From positions 4,507,001-4,571,000 of the forward strand of contig JALDNG010000020.1 of the NCBI GenBank assembly GCA_024349245.1: 64,000 bases of DNA, written 5' to 3'. This stretch comes from Neodontobutis hainanensis. Taxonomy: Eukaryota; Chordata; Actinopteri; Gobiiformes; Odontobutidae. The notes beneath the pieces are model-generated. The model was given only the letters and a program-made list of their open reading frames with translations, was not told the origin of the DNA and ran no database searches. Each line of letters begins with the position of its first letter. The stretch's first letter is position 1. Of the stretch, positions 1 through 12,737 are shown one piece after another. The translations under genes were made by a program, and so were the position numbers.

Positions 1-929
1 TAACAGTACACAGCCTGGGCTCACGGGAAGATGACAGTGATTTATCATACTTATTTATGAGATTATCATTCAAATTAATGATGGGGATTCATGAGAGTTT
101 AATTGTGAGAAGATCTGTGGGGACTGTCTGTGGGACGCTGCTACAAGGCAGTAATCAATCAATTGCAACATTTAGACCTGTCTCATTCTCCAGGCAGGCT
201 CACTTTTTTTCTCATTCCAGTTCAAAAAACCAACAAAACTCTTGGAAAAGCAAAAGTAGTGCCTACTTGGTTGTTGAGGTAAAAAATATGCTAAGTTTGA
301 ACTGAACAAGAAATGAATAAAGGTGTAAATGTGTTTAAAAGTTAGGAGGCAGGAGAACAGAGGGAAAACAGAGACCTCTGCTCCGGTTACACTGTTTTTC
401 ATATCAAAGAAGTACAGTACATAGATTCTTTTAGCAATGTCAATCTATACGCTCCGATAAACAAGAACAGAGACAGTGAATTATGAACTCACATTCGATG
501 GCAGTAATACCCTTACTTCTGTCTCTCTCACAAATATAGCATATAATCTGCAAAGGTTGATTAAAGTCTGATTAGTTGCTAAGGAAAGAAAATGTAGCCC
601 ATATGTTGCTGATAATTGTGAAGAAGCTATCCATGCAAATATGAGTCTTTTGAAGAGCTCAGTTACATCTTAAAATATTTTTTCAGAAAAGTCTTTCAAG
701 GCCCTTTTTTCCTTCTGTCACAAAGTGTGTGCTCTAGAAGAATCTGATGTTTTTTTTGTCATAAAATGGCACCATATAGAAAATTTTTGTCACACAACTT
801 GGTAAAAACATGCTTTGTATTGTGTATTGTTAAGCTGCTGTCTCCTCTGCTGCAAAGGATATCTTAAGACTTCTCATTGTCCAGTAATTTGTCTGAACTA
901 ACCCAATTTGTCTTATCTTTTTCCTGTAG
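1..929. other. Intron or upstream sequence of the connexin gene, no exon seen
   Basis: This stretch precedes the splice acceptor (AG at 928-929) of the connexin exon. Genes of the connexin-36 group have a short first coding exon of about 71 bp, starting with a MGEWTILE-like sequence. I looked for it here on the plus strand and did not see it, so the first exon is probably left of the window. The segment is AT-rich with small open frames only. Confidence 0.6.
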
Positions 930-1772
930 GATCCTACTGACAGTAGTGGTGATCTTCCGTATCTTGATTGTGGCCATTGTCGGGGAGACAGTCTATGAAG
1001 ACGAGCAGACCATGTTCATCTGTAACACTCTGCAGCCCGGGTGTAACCAGGCCTGCTACGACAAAGCCTTTCCCATCTCTCACATCCGATACTGGGTCTT
1101 CCAAATCATATTGGTTTGCACACCCAGCCTTTGCTTCATTACCTATTCAGTTCACCAGTCGGCCAAGCAGAAAGATCGCCGTTACTCCTTTCTCTATCCC
1201 ATCATGGAAAGGGATTATGGGCAGGGTGGGGCACGAAAGCTCCGCAACATAAACGGGATCCTAGTTCAGCATGGCGGAGATGGCGGCGTTGGGAAAGAGG
1301 AGCCTGATTGCCTGGAGGTAAAGGAGATCCCTAATGCACCGAGGGCCTCACCCATGGAAAAAGCTCCAAGGTTCGGCAAGAAGGGATCTCACGATTTTAC
1401 ATCATACAAGTGGTGTTTAGAAACGCCCTGGAGATCGGCTTCTTGGCAGGCCAGTACTTTCTATACGGCTTCAGTGTGCCTGGGATTTTTGAGTGCGACC
1501 GCTACCCCTGTCTAAAAGAGGTGGAGTGCTACGTGTCTCGACCAACAGAAAAGACTGTGTTCCTTGTCTTTATGTTTGCTGTGAGCGGCATCTGTGTGGT
1601 CCTCAACCTGGCTGAGCTTAACCATTTAGGTTGGCGCAAGATCAAGGCTGCCATCCGGGGTGTCCAGGCTCGTAGGAAGTCCATATGTGAGATCAGGAAG
1701 AAGGACATGGCACATCTGTCCCAGCCGCCCAACCTGGGACGCACACAGTCCAGCGAGTCTGCCTATGTCTGA
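930..1772 (+). CDS. gjd1: Connexin-36 family gap junction protein, last exon (partial, one frameshift)
   Basis: This exon encodes most of a delta-type connexin of electrical synapses, which forms hexameric hemichannels in neuronal plasma membranes. The acceptor TTCCTGTAG ends at 929, and the first base completes the Arg codon of RILLTVVVIFRILIVAIVGE (transmembrane 1). Next come extracellular loop 1 with CNTLQPGCNQACYD, TM2 (YWVFQIILVCTPSLCFITYS), a cytoplasmic loop with EPDCLEVKE, TM3 (RFYIIQVVFRNALEIGF), loop 2 with CDRYPCLKEVEC, TM4, and the C-terminus SAYV, the PDZ-binding tail that contacts ZO-1 in this family. Frame 1 is open to 1515, but the correct frame from about 1365 to the TGA at 1770-1772 is shifted by one base. 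Adding one A to the A-run at 1358-1362 would join the two halves smoothly, so an assembly error is likelier than decay. The gjd1 call rests on linkage to meis3 and sirt2; gjd2 is the alternative. Confidence 0.85.
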
Positions 1773-1881
1773 CCAAGCATTGTTTTAATCAAGCATGAAT
1801 GTTGATAGAAAGAGAAAGTAATTTTATATTAACTAAGGATTCAAAACTTGATGACCTCTTGGTTATTGAAATTGAAAAAAG

Positions 1882-1887
1882 AATAAA
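1882..1887 (+). terminator. Candidate polyadenylation signal of the connexin gene
   Basis: AATAAA lies 110 bp after the connexin stop, with a second AATAAA about 25 bp further on. Connexin mRNAs often have longer 3' untranslated regions. Another AATAAA sits near 6627, in a stretch that looks like a transcript end, so the real end is uncertain. Confidence 0.35.
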
Positions 1888-2819
1888 CTTTCAGCAAAAT
1901 GGCCCCAGCCATAATAAAAGAAGGAGAAATTTTAAGTGTAAACAAATATGCTTCAAAAATGAAGAGGTTTTCTGGAAAGATTTACAACTGCCATTTTATA
2001 CTTATCCTTTTTCTTCTTCTTTTAAATCAGCCCCTTATTTGTTTTATTGGGATGATTAAAATCTTAAGGGGCTCAAGAGGGAAGGATATTAACCAAAAAG
2101 AACATAGAAACGACACAAGCCTGTTTTGTGTTCCTTTGGTATCCAGAGACATGACAGGTGGTGTTTGATGCATCCCAGAGGAGGATGAGGACGATGAGTA
2201 GCAGCGTCATTAAAGAGCAACGGAAGAGCTGTCAGACCTATGAAGGAGGGCAAGTTTTTGAGACAGAGACACATCCCAATCTGCGCAACAACCACACAGT
2301 GAAAGACAAGGGGGGATGTTTGTCGTTCGCTTTCCCTTCACACAGAAGTCGACCAAAGCCAAAAAAAAGACAGAGTTGCCTCTGAATAGCGTCAACTTCG
2401 CCTCTGCTGGAACATTGTCACAAGCCAAAGCCAAGAGAAGAGTACTGATGATGTTTATGTTTTGTCTCTTGGCAAAAGATGACTTTAACACAAGCAAAGT
2501 GAGTATACCATAAACACTTCTCTTCTTTCCTCACGCCTTGCTCTCTGTGCTCTGCGGTTGGCAGCTACGTACACCCCAGGCGCTCGGGTGACAATAACGA
2601 CCCGTGCTGCTCTCCTGCTGCATAAACCTTCAAGAGGAACAAATGAACAAACGGATGAATGGCGTGTAAACATTGGTCTCTACTAAAGCACAAGCCAAAC
2701 TTCCCTCATTCCAGCATCCTTATGTGCTGAGAATTAAGGAGAGTGAGAGGAAGGCAAAGTTTATCGAGGGAAACACATCACTTTATGACATCTTTTCAAA
2801 AAATATAAAATATATCAGA

Positions 2820-2845
2820 TTTTTTTTTTTTTTTTTTTTTTTTTT
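2820..2845. repeat. Poly(T) run of 26
   Basis: An uninterrupted homopolymer, possibly the tail of an old retroposon on the minus strand. No recognisable body was seen next to it. Confidence 0.9.
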
Positions 2846-5800
2846 GAGATAACAATGGTGCCATCCTTGAGATATTTAATTATAGTTAAAAACATAATTT
2901 ATATAATGGTAATATTTATCCATTAGAATATATAAAAATAGATTTATTTATCTTGGGGGAGGTGGGAAATCATGTTGCTGTTTTACACATGTATAAACTG
3001 TCTCTTTTTAAGTTTTTTTAATTATTATTATTATTATTAAATATATTTTTCACTGAAATTATAAATAAAATTTTAAGGGGTGGAAAGGGGACTGTTTTTT
3101 GTTATATCACACTGAGACTGTGCAACAGACAAATTCAACATATATAACTCTATATCTTCTGCTGCACAGCCCCAGTCTGTTCTGGCCTGTGAGCCATTTA
3201 AAAAAAAGCATGTTTACTTGAAGAGATGTTTGCTGAATGATCAAGCTGTGTAAATGGTGAATAGTAACTCTCTAAGGACAGTCATGCTTTTGATTCTCCA
3301 AGTATTTATTTTGCATTTATTTCCTGACTGGGTTTCAACTTGCATGCCTTGTAAGAGAAACGGATAAAAAAAATGAAAAAAATAAAATAGAAAAAGACGA
3401 CAGAAAGTGTTGCACCTTGATAACGGCAGACAGGTGGGAGAGTGGCAGACTGGAGGAATGTTTAGATCAATACAGACACAATACAAAATCAGTATAGGGG
3501 GGCCTACTACACACAGTGTCACGTGTTTGTAGGTTTCTAAACCTGTCCTATATAAGGAGTGTTCTATATTAGACATAATCAAACACAACACTGTCAGAGT
3601 GTTACAATTTTCATGCTGGTTGTTGAAATATGGTAAAATAACCACAAATTATAATGTAAAACAAATATCAATGCATATTATAGCAAACAATACAAAGTGC
3701 CACCAGTAGTATGTCAAACCACAGCTACCATTGATAGTGCAGATAAATCCTTTCCACTCTTCCTTTGTTCAATCCCACTGCTATAATCTCTATGACAATT
3801 AAAGGTGATTAATCCCACATTTAGACTGCCCGCAGGACCTCGAGACTCAATGGAATTGTGCACTTTACACTAGGCACTAGGAAGGACAAATAGGTGGCAA
3901 CACACGCCAGAAAGCCTAATTATAGAGGCTTGTCCCTTTGTTTACTCTGAGCTGGTGCCTTTACTAAAGGCTTAAACAGCCTTGAGACTTAAGGCCAAGC
4001 CAATGTCCTGTACACAGCTCCTTGTGAAGCCACTGTGCAGTCAGAGCTGATGTAATCTGCACAGGGCACAGCACAACTGTGTGTGTGCTCTGTTTTTGGT
4101 CAATGGTAGTTTTTCACATGAAGTGTACTACAAAATGTAATCTGGAAAAGAAAGAAAAACATCTCTACAATAGTCGTGTCAACTTATCTCTGGTTTCATT
4201 CTGGTTAAAACTCACAGATATTTGCAGGCTATAAACATGTCCTGGGTCTATGGTTAGATGTATACAATATGTACAGGATACAATAACTCACAAAGCTTTT
4301 AAGATAAATGCACTTTGTGGCAATCACGGTCACTGAGTAAACAAAAACAGGCCACACAACTTCCAACAGTCCACTACTCCCCACAGTCTACTTTTCTATT
4401 TGTCAATGTGAAATTATGCAACTTCTTTTCTCATTTGCTTATCTTTTGACTTGTGAATTCATTTTGTTGTCTGTTGCTCTTTTGTGCAGTGACATATCAA
4501 AAAGAAAGATGTTTTTATACTAAAAGAACAAATCTTTTTAATGTGTAGAATCAGCAAACTATAGCATAAAAGTATGTTTTTCTTCCCTTGCCAAAGTGAT
4601 ATGCAAATTTTTATTGATTTAAAAAGATTTTTAAATTGCATGCGTAATGGCTAGACTAAGCATGTTTGTGTTTTTCTTCAAAGAAACTTTAAAAAAAACT
4701 TTTACATCCAAATGTTGGAGCAAACTGAATGCTTCTTGATACAAGTGTGAATAACAGCTTCTCACCAAGAGCCAGGCAGACAATATTAATATAAAACTAC
4801 CTACTTGAGTCACTCTGTGTCAAAGTCAAAACAGATATTATACTCAAAGAGTTGCACATTATTGTAATATACCTTTATAATGTCTTGTAAAAGATGTTTC
4901 ATAATCTATAACGCCAAACAGTCAAATGGTCTATTGTAACATACAGGGTACACAAGAATATAATAAGGTTAACCAGGTTAAAGGATGGCACCATAAATAT
5001 TTAAAACATTCCAGGGTTTATCCCCAGCACAACAATCACTTCTCCAGTAAGACATACAATGAATCTCACAGAAGACCCCTTTGGGCAATGGCAGGTTTTG
5101 GGGGGTAGAGTACACTGACAACAGACTCAGGAAAGAAAACAATGCTGATCTTTTACAGTTTTAGGAGTTTTTATAATAAAAAAAGCATTTCTACATTGTA
5201 ACTCACAAAACAACCCTTTTATAGAAATGGATTTAAATGTTTGAGTACTCTTTCCATCTACTATCGTACCTACCCTATAAATCCAATCAGATTACACTCC
5301 TGTTGGTGCTATTCAGGTAAACCACTACAGAGATACATTCCCTTATCTCCAGTACAATACTGCCCCACACAACAACGATCATGTAGCAAACCAGGGTTCC
5401 TTCAAAATCAGCAAAGCTGTAACACTTGACTGTTAATAACAAATGGGCATTACACAAAAAGGTTGTAGCACATCTAATGTCATAAAAAAAACATCTCACC
5501 AACTTTGTACTAATGACCAGTAGCAGGCAGTTTAACTCCTCAGGAATACATCCTGCTATAAAGCAGTTTAGAGCATTAACTTTAAACATTCTGAACTAAA
5601 CATTGCTATTTATAGAACTGTCAAAAAAACTTTAGCATATTTTAGCAACCATACTATATAGCCCTGCATTAGGCGTTGGTAACACTGCACATCCAAGGGC
5701 TTCTTTCTAATTAAAGACTAAAAGCCATAGATTAAAATAGAAAGAGGTATCAAACTTGACTTGAAATTAAACATTTCTGTGCTCTCATTGACCCCCAACT

Positions 5801-8104
5801 TAATTGGTTAATGTTTTATGCATTTAAAGTAAAATTTACAAGTGCTAAGAATATGCAAACTATATTTAAATGACCCTCTCCTTAAATGTTCATCTTAATT
5901 TATCTTCTGTACGCTGAAATATTCTGCTCCCTTCTCCCCTGCAGCCTGATGTTGCTGCTGTGTTTTTGTGAACATGACTAAAGCCATTTCAGGTTTCAGG
6001 GACAGCCTCTAAACCTCACACTAATCTGTTACAATATCAATTGTGATGGTTTTGTCTAATTATGTAAAGTGGCAGGTTCAGTCCAGGGCACATTTAAACC
6101 CAACTAAATTCCCCTAATGTGTTTTTACTCTTATGGTCACAAACTCGTTAGAATGCAGTGGTGTTACTATTTAAGAATAGAGAGAGGTATTTCTTTACAT
6201 TTACAGGTTAAAATGACAAGGAGACGCTACAGTGTTTAGCTGTCTGCTCTTCTTTTCTGACAGACTTCAGGGGACTTCACTGCCACATTAAGAGTCTTTT
6301 AGTTGTACAAGAGGCCATTTTTATACAAGGAATGAGAGAGGGCTGAAACCTGAAAGCTGATGTGTCTGGGGAGTGGGGAGCAACATAATGATTAGCCAAT
6401 ATTTGGCAGTAGAAATGTCATTAATGTTTTAAAGTGAAATGGTAACCAAATTTAGAAACCTGGTAACGTGAGCTTAGCTTCAACAGCACACATTTGTGAC
6501 ATCTGTAGAGATGTAAAAACAAAACAGGAAAGACCTGCCGCTTCAAACTGCAGACTTTATGGTGTAACTAATGGACCTTCAATTGAAGGTTTATGTATAT
6601 TTCTGACTGGTGTACTGTAAAGACTGAATAAAACCTTGAATGTTACAACAAGCTCAAATGGCCTAGTGATCTTTATTTATTACCCATGTTTTTTGTTCCT
6701 AATGTGCAAAATTGAACAAAAGTGGCATCAATTCCTAGCGTTAAAAGGTATATAGTCTATATATGAGCTACAACTGAAGGTAGGCGTAGTGACTTTGAAG
6801 GCAACATATGACTAACTCAACTTTGTGCATGAACACACCTTTAGACTTGCTGATGAAAGGGGCCCAACTGGGTAGATGTGCCACTATTTTCTAATCTATA
6901 GATTCTTTCGTTCTACTAAAACTTCACTGTCCTTTTAGATTACTAATATATTCCCACTATTACATTGGAATAAAGGGCCCCCATTGCAAGTTTTTAAAAT
7001 ACAATGAACTATTTTCAGCAAGGTTTCCAGGAAATTATTTAAGTAACGTCTTTAAGCATACAAACATGGAATCATAATGGAAACATGTCCAACCCTCACC
7101 CACCTTCCTCAGCAAGGTCACATAGTAGCTGGGCAGGACTGGGATTGAAAGCTTGTTGCCACGGTGATAAGCCAGCCGGTAATATCTCTAAGTACAGTCA
7201 GGATTAATCTGCCGACAGATGGCCTGTTGCTCAGCATCATTTCCTGAAACAAACACATACAGGATTCATATTCACCAACATCCTCATCACCATTTTACCT
7301 GATCCGTAAACATGACTATTACTTTCCTGCTGCATGAAATAATATGAAGAAACATGTTTGATAGCAGCCAGAAACTTTATAGATGTTAATAAATCCAGCT
7401 TTATTATCATTTTCATCACATACTGTAGCCCTGAGCTTGGCCTCCAATTTACATTGCTTATAGGATATTCTCATCATTACTAAAGCAGCCTTCGTCATCG
7501 CCATTATCGTAATTTTCATCATCATCTTCTTTGCCACAGCCACCAACGTCAACCACCCCTCTCTTTTATCATCCTATGTATTACCATCTAAAGCACCTTG
7601 GTCATTACCTCAAACTGCTTTCATCCCACACATCCATATAGTAGGCCACTGTTAAATCACTGTGTGAGCCTCTTCATGCAGCTGCACCATTCATCACCAC
7701 GGCCTCACAGTAATAGCAGCAGGACCTTGCTTCATGGATCAGGGGTTGAAACGTCATTCCGCCATTGAAGAATTCTTGATTTAATGCTTTAATTTTTTTG
7801 TAAGTACAGAAAAGCTCATACCATAAATTTTGAACACATAAAAAAAATCAATATAAACTTTTGACCTTTGAGCTTTCATAGACAAATGTGAATTGCATTT
7901 TCTAAAGTACTGTATAGAACTGATGTGATAAAATATACACGCATATTTATCATATAATGCAAAAAAAAAAAAAATACAGCAATTTAAATATAATTATGAT
8001 TATTCAGGTTTATAGTTTCCAGGGTATATAGACAACCAATGTGGAGGTTGATGTTTAGGTTAAATTAAGTATAAAATCTAATAATTTATTATTACTACTT
8101 CTTC

Positions 8105-8350
8105 TTCTTTATGGCTCATGGTGGACTGTAGCCAATCCCAGCCGCTCTGGGAATGAGGTGGGGTACACTTTGGATAATAGCCAGTGGACCATTGACACTC
8201 ACATTCATTACATGTAATAAAGTAAATTTACTGATACATTTATGTCAGTGGATGGTGGGAGGAAGATGGAGCTTTAAAGTAGCTGAAGCCGCACAGGGAG
8301 AACATGCAAACTCCATACTCCTCTTGGCCAGAAGACTGTGTCCACTGCCT
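8105..8350 (+). repeat. Degenerate dispersed repeat common in fish
   Basis: The order of the motifs matches a very common teleost interspersed repeat: gtagccaatcccagc, then gaggtggggtacactttgga, then actcacattcatt, then gtgggaggaagatggag, then agggagaacatgcaaactcc. The copy has several gaps. I do not assign a family name. Shorter decayed relatives are near 11010-11120 and 19195-19290. Confidence 0.6.
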
Positions 8351-11009
8351 ACAGTCAAAAATAAAAATAAATATATGCTTACTGTTTTTAGTTCAAACTC
8401 ATTTTCCAGATTTTCACTTATTGAGAAACAAAAAAATCCATTGTTCAAAAAAAGTATGTAATATGTGTAGACAGCAGAAACAAGAAAACAAGTGTTAAAA
8501 TTTACTGAACTCTTTAATCTACAACACAAAGTGAAAGTGCTTACTTGCCATTTTACATTTGATTTTTACTTTTTAGGCTACAGTTGCTCTCTGGGAGATA
8601 AAAAAGTTGTTTTATTTTTACTGAAGAGTTTAACTTGTCATCCCTCATAGATAAATCATTGGTAGTTCTCTTTAATCAACAAACAATCTCAACATGTACC
8701 TCTTTGACAAAATATTTCCTTTCAGCCCGGGTGAATAAAAAACAAAAATGATAACTTTATGATAACTTCAACCTAATGTTCACCTGTCTTGCCTTGAAGC
8801 CCCCATCCTTACACCTTGAAGTACAACCCTTTAATGCTTCTACTGTTACTCATATAAACATATTTATGAGTGCACATGAAGAAAGGTGTGTATGGCAGAA
8901 TTCAAAAGGGAAATATAACAAGGGAAGAGGATCAGGATGTCCTAGGCGATGTTTAGAAGGGTAACAGGAAAGATGCAAAAGACCAATGAGATAGCTTGAG
9001 GCAAGAAAAAGAAGAACTTCACAAGGAAGGTTGGAAAGAAAACAATACATTAAAATAAAACACAAAAATTTGATATTTGATAAAAATTGGGAGAGAAAAA
9101 GAGAGAATGGAGAAATATAAATGTTAAAGAGGGCTGCTGCATCCATGGATCTGGGGTGAAGGAACATGCTGGCTGTTCTGCCTGGCTGCCTCTGCTCTGT
9201 CTTCAGGGAGAGCAGCTGAGATGGAGGAGAGAGTGGAGGAGGGTTGCTTTAGGATTGAATACAGAGTAGATACAGAGAGAGAATAAGGTTAAGTAGAAGG
9301 AGGGAGACTTTGGGGTGGTTGAGTGATAGAAAACTAGAGAGCAAGAGGCAACAAAATGCTCCATTTAAGATGATGATGAACAGGCTGTCAAGTTGTTAGT
9401 ACAAAAGTGGCCTAATGAGAGTTAAGAGAGAGCAAAGAGAGACAAATGGATAAAGACTGAGGGGAAAAGTAGTACTGTGGTACAGGGACTAAAATGGAAA
9501 ATGTCGTATAGCAGTGAAACAAGACATCTAAATAAAACTAAATTATAGGATTAGAAACAAAGCTCCTCAATATATTTGAATTGATTGTTTTTTTTGCAAC
9601 ATGAGCATGTGCTATGTAAGTAGCTGATTGCTAAAGAAATTAACTGTAGTACTGAATGTAGTTCTTTATGTGCCAGTCAACTCAATTAGCCCTACATGCC
9701 CACCCCTCTGCAGATGCTACTCTGCTATTGCCGGTAAAAATAGAGTACTCTCTTTTTGTGGTCTATGTTTACAGCAAAAATACATAAAAAATAAAAAAAT
9801 ACATCTTAAAAACATATCTCAGTTTTTCAATTTGATTAAAAATCAAACTATATCCAAGGACGAGTCAACATAGGATTTACCAATAATATCCTCGGTTCTT
9901 AATCTTATGCAGCAACATTTTATGAAGGACGACACTGTAAAATATACAAAAACTGAAAATGATAAAAAAAATGTATATAGACTTCAAAGAGCGACAATTG
10001 TGTCAGAGTGATTGTGAGACGCTAAGGCAGTAGCTTTGGGCTGGGTGAGAGGAAGTGGTGCGTACACTAACAGGAAGGAGCAGATCTCTGCGGCACAGGC
10101 CAATCAAATACCAGTCCTTCAAGGCGCCCTCCTTGACCGCCAGCACAAATAAGCACACAATTATAATAAGACCACATCACATACATAAGCGCCACAAAGC
10201 ACTGAAGGGCTTGAAGAGGCACACTCCCCAAAGACATCTACGAGCAGCAGGGTAGGCTTGTGGTACTTACACAAAGTATCTTTACTCACACACAGGTCAG
10301 CTGCCAGCCTCTCTGTGGCATGATGAACACACACTGAACGTCACACAGTCTAGAAAAGGTTAAAAGTGGAATAATGCAATTAAAACCACTATATCAGCTA
10401 CTCATAAAAGATTATCTAAAAAACCCTTAAAAGAGATTCATTAGTGTACATTGCATTCCATCAGAACAAGCTAAATACAGAGCACATTAAGGTTGGAACC
10501 TAATCTCACTCTCGGATCTGTCATCCAGTGCACGCAGATGAAGTGCTTAGACATTTGAAAAATAGATATCTAATAAGATCCTAACTTACATTTACATTTT
10601 ATCAGTTTGCTAAGCTGTTAGCATTGTGACACAACTCCTTTTTTAAAAAGGCTGCTTCTTGGATATACTTCAGAAGTCGCAATGCATTCTAAATTATTGT
10701 CAAAATGTAAATTAACAGATGAACAGATGAATGCTTACAGACTGTTGCGTGCAGTGGGTAACTGGGTTAGCCTGTTAAACAACACGTGCAGGGCCTTGTT
10801 CTTGGTGCTGCTGGGCTGTGAGGCATTGTTATTTAATGATGCCAGGTCTTTTTAAAGCAGTATGACAGGTCCACTATAATGATAGGCCACACACTTTACA
10901 TTAGATAGCCTATATTAGGAAAAATAAGAACCTTATAGTTAGGCCTAATGTCTCTGTAACCGTAGCCTGACAATAGACACAATGTTTTTTATTTTATTCA
11001 TTTATTACC

Positions 11010-11120
11010 TCCGTGCGGACATTCCCTGTCGGCACCGGGGCATGTTTTGTGGGTGGTGGTGGGAGGAACCGGAATACCTAGAGGAACATGCAAACTCAGT
11101 CAGGCCCCATTGAACCCTGG
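11010..11120 (+). repeat. Fragment of the same dispersed fish repeat
   Basis: It contains ggtgggaggaaccggaatac and a following acatgcaaactcagtcaggc. These correspond to the 3' half of the repeat near 8.1 kb. Short and diverged. Confidence 0.4.
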
Positions 11121-11507
11121 ACATTCTAATTGGTAATGTGAATTCACATAGAGGTTTTTAAATGACCACAATTAAACATCTCAAGTGCGACATTATATAA
11201 TTTAACAATTCAAAGTACTGTTTTTTATATATACAATGTATAGTTTTACAGATTTCCGTCTGTTATGGTGTTATGGCAGAAGAACTTGCTATGTGTAATA
11301 TAAATGAAGATTCAGTCGCTCTTTATTCTCTGTACATCACGAACCATAGACCTAAATATAAACAGGACACTGTGCCAGGCCCATGACACTTTAAACAGTG
11401 GAGGCTATAGCCCTGAGAGATGCCTCCTGCTCACATGCAATAAGCCTCGTGAGTCGTGACAGCAACCTTTTTACTTTTTCTGGTTTTCATTTTACAGTTT
11501 CTGCTTT

Positions 11508-11582
11508 CAAGAAATATGCCATTCATTTCTACATACATATACATATGTATATAATTTATGTAGAAAAGAATGGCATATTTCT

Positions 11583-11584
<2 letters not shown>
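11508..11584. repeat. Near-perfect hairpin (28-bp arms) next to an (AT)n tract
   Basis: The left arm begins caagaaatatgccattcatt at 11508. The right arm, ending at 11584, is its reverse complement with one mismatch. The 21-bp loop is itself AT-rich and partly palindromic (acatatgt). The long (AT)n tract starts immediately after the right arm. The shape suggests a small inverted-repeat element or replication-generated palindrome. Confidence 0.75.

Positions 11585-11667
<83 letters not shown>
11585..11667. repeat. (AT)n microsatellite, about 41 units
   Basis: Uninterrupted alternating A and T over about 83 bp, directly following the hairpin at 11508-11584. Confidence 0.97.
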
Positions 11668-11669
<2 letters not shown>

Positions 11670-12737
11670 GTAATATTGCATATACTGTATGCAGTTGGTG
11701 TAAAGCCTATTTACACTGTAGGTAAAAAAAATCTTGGTTTCTTTTTAAGTCTTCTTATGTGACCTTCATAGTGTTGCATAGGCTTCAAATGGCACAGTAT
11801 GATGCAATGCATAAATATGGCCTATTCAACCTGACATGCCCTTTAAAGCAACCGTGTACTAAATGTCTCTAGCGAGCACTTACACATAACCTACTGCTGA
11901 ATATGAATAAATATTTAAACAGGGTTTTTATTTTTAAAAATAATAATGTGATAAGCACAATTTTATGCATTTATGTTAATTTAAAGTGTCTTATACTAGG
12001 TTGGACTTGAAGTCTGCAAACTCAGGTTTTAAAGTCTCTGGTTTAATTATTGAGCATCCTTGAGGGACTCTGTTGTTGTGTCTGTCACGTCAAAACTTCT
12101 TAGACTTTACACTTCACTGTTTTCTTTATTTAGAAACTTACACACAATAGGCCCCATTGGAGCATCATTCTATATTGGGTATGATTTAAATAGTGAACAT
12201 TAAATGCAAAAAGATAAGAAACTATTTGAAAGGGCTCAGACCTATACTGTTGCTGGGAAAGCTTCAAAAGCTTGAAATCTGACATTGGAGTATTTTGCAT
12301 GCAATAGGATAAATCTACATTATCAAACAATGTTGTCTTATTTAAATAGCACAGTGTAACAATATGCCTGCTAAGACATGCCTAAAACAGTCATAATATG
12401 AAATTTCTTTCAATAGTCAAAATCTTTGGATTGCATGATTGCTCTTTGCTACTGATATTCTTTTTTAAGCTTCTCCGGTGAGTGTGCATTGACATCGAGG
12501 ATAAAGTCAAGAGCATGTTTTATAAATGAAGTCTGGTGTTTCCTTACTTAATGCCTAGGAACAGAGGGACAGTGGACGATAGACAGGAGCTCTTTACAAG
12601 GCCGCTGGACTTTGTCTGCTAAGTGCTTTCACACAGAGAGCATCAGAGAGTCCTACACTGACAAAAACACATACACAAGCTTACACATAGACATAACCTA
12701 TATTTGTGCTCAAGAACACGTGTAACTTATAAGTTAC

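Larger units (their letters stand above)
1888..12737. other. Gene-poor spacer
   Basis: No exon with convincing coding sequence and splice sites was found on either strand. The stretch holds a poly(T) run, ATT-rich DNA near 3000-3060, imperfect ATC repeats near 7400-7560, degenerate dispersed repeats near 8.1 and 11.0 kb, and an (AT)n tract with an adjoining hairpin near 11.5 kb. Position 6530-6650, with AATAAA near 6627, could be the end of an untranslated region or a non-coding transcript. Confidence 0.55.

Noticed and set aside
2158..2385. Frames at 2.1-2.5 kb as another gene
   Set aside because: No splice sites, no similarity and poor coding character; probably connexin 3' flank.
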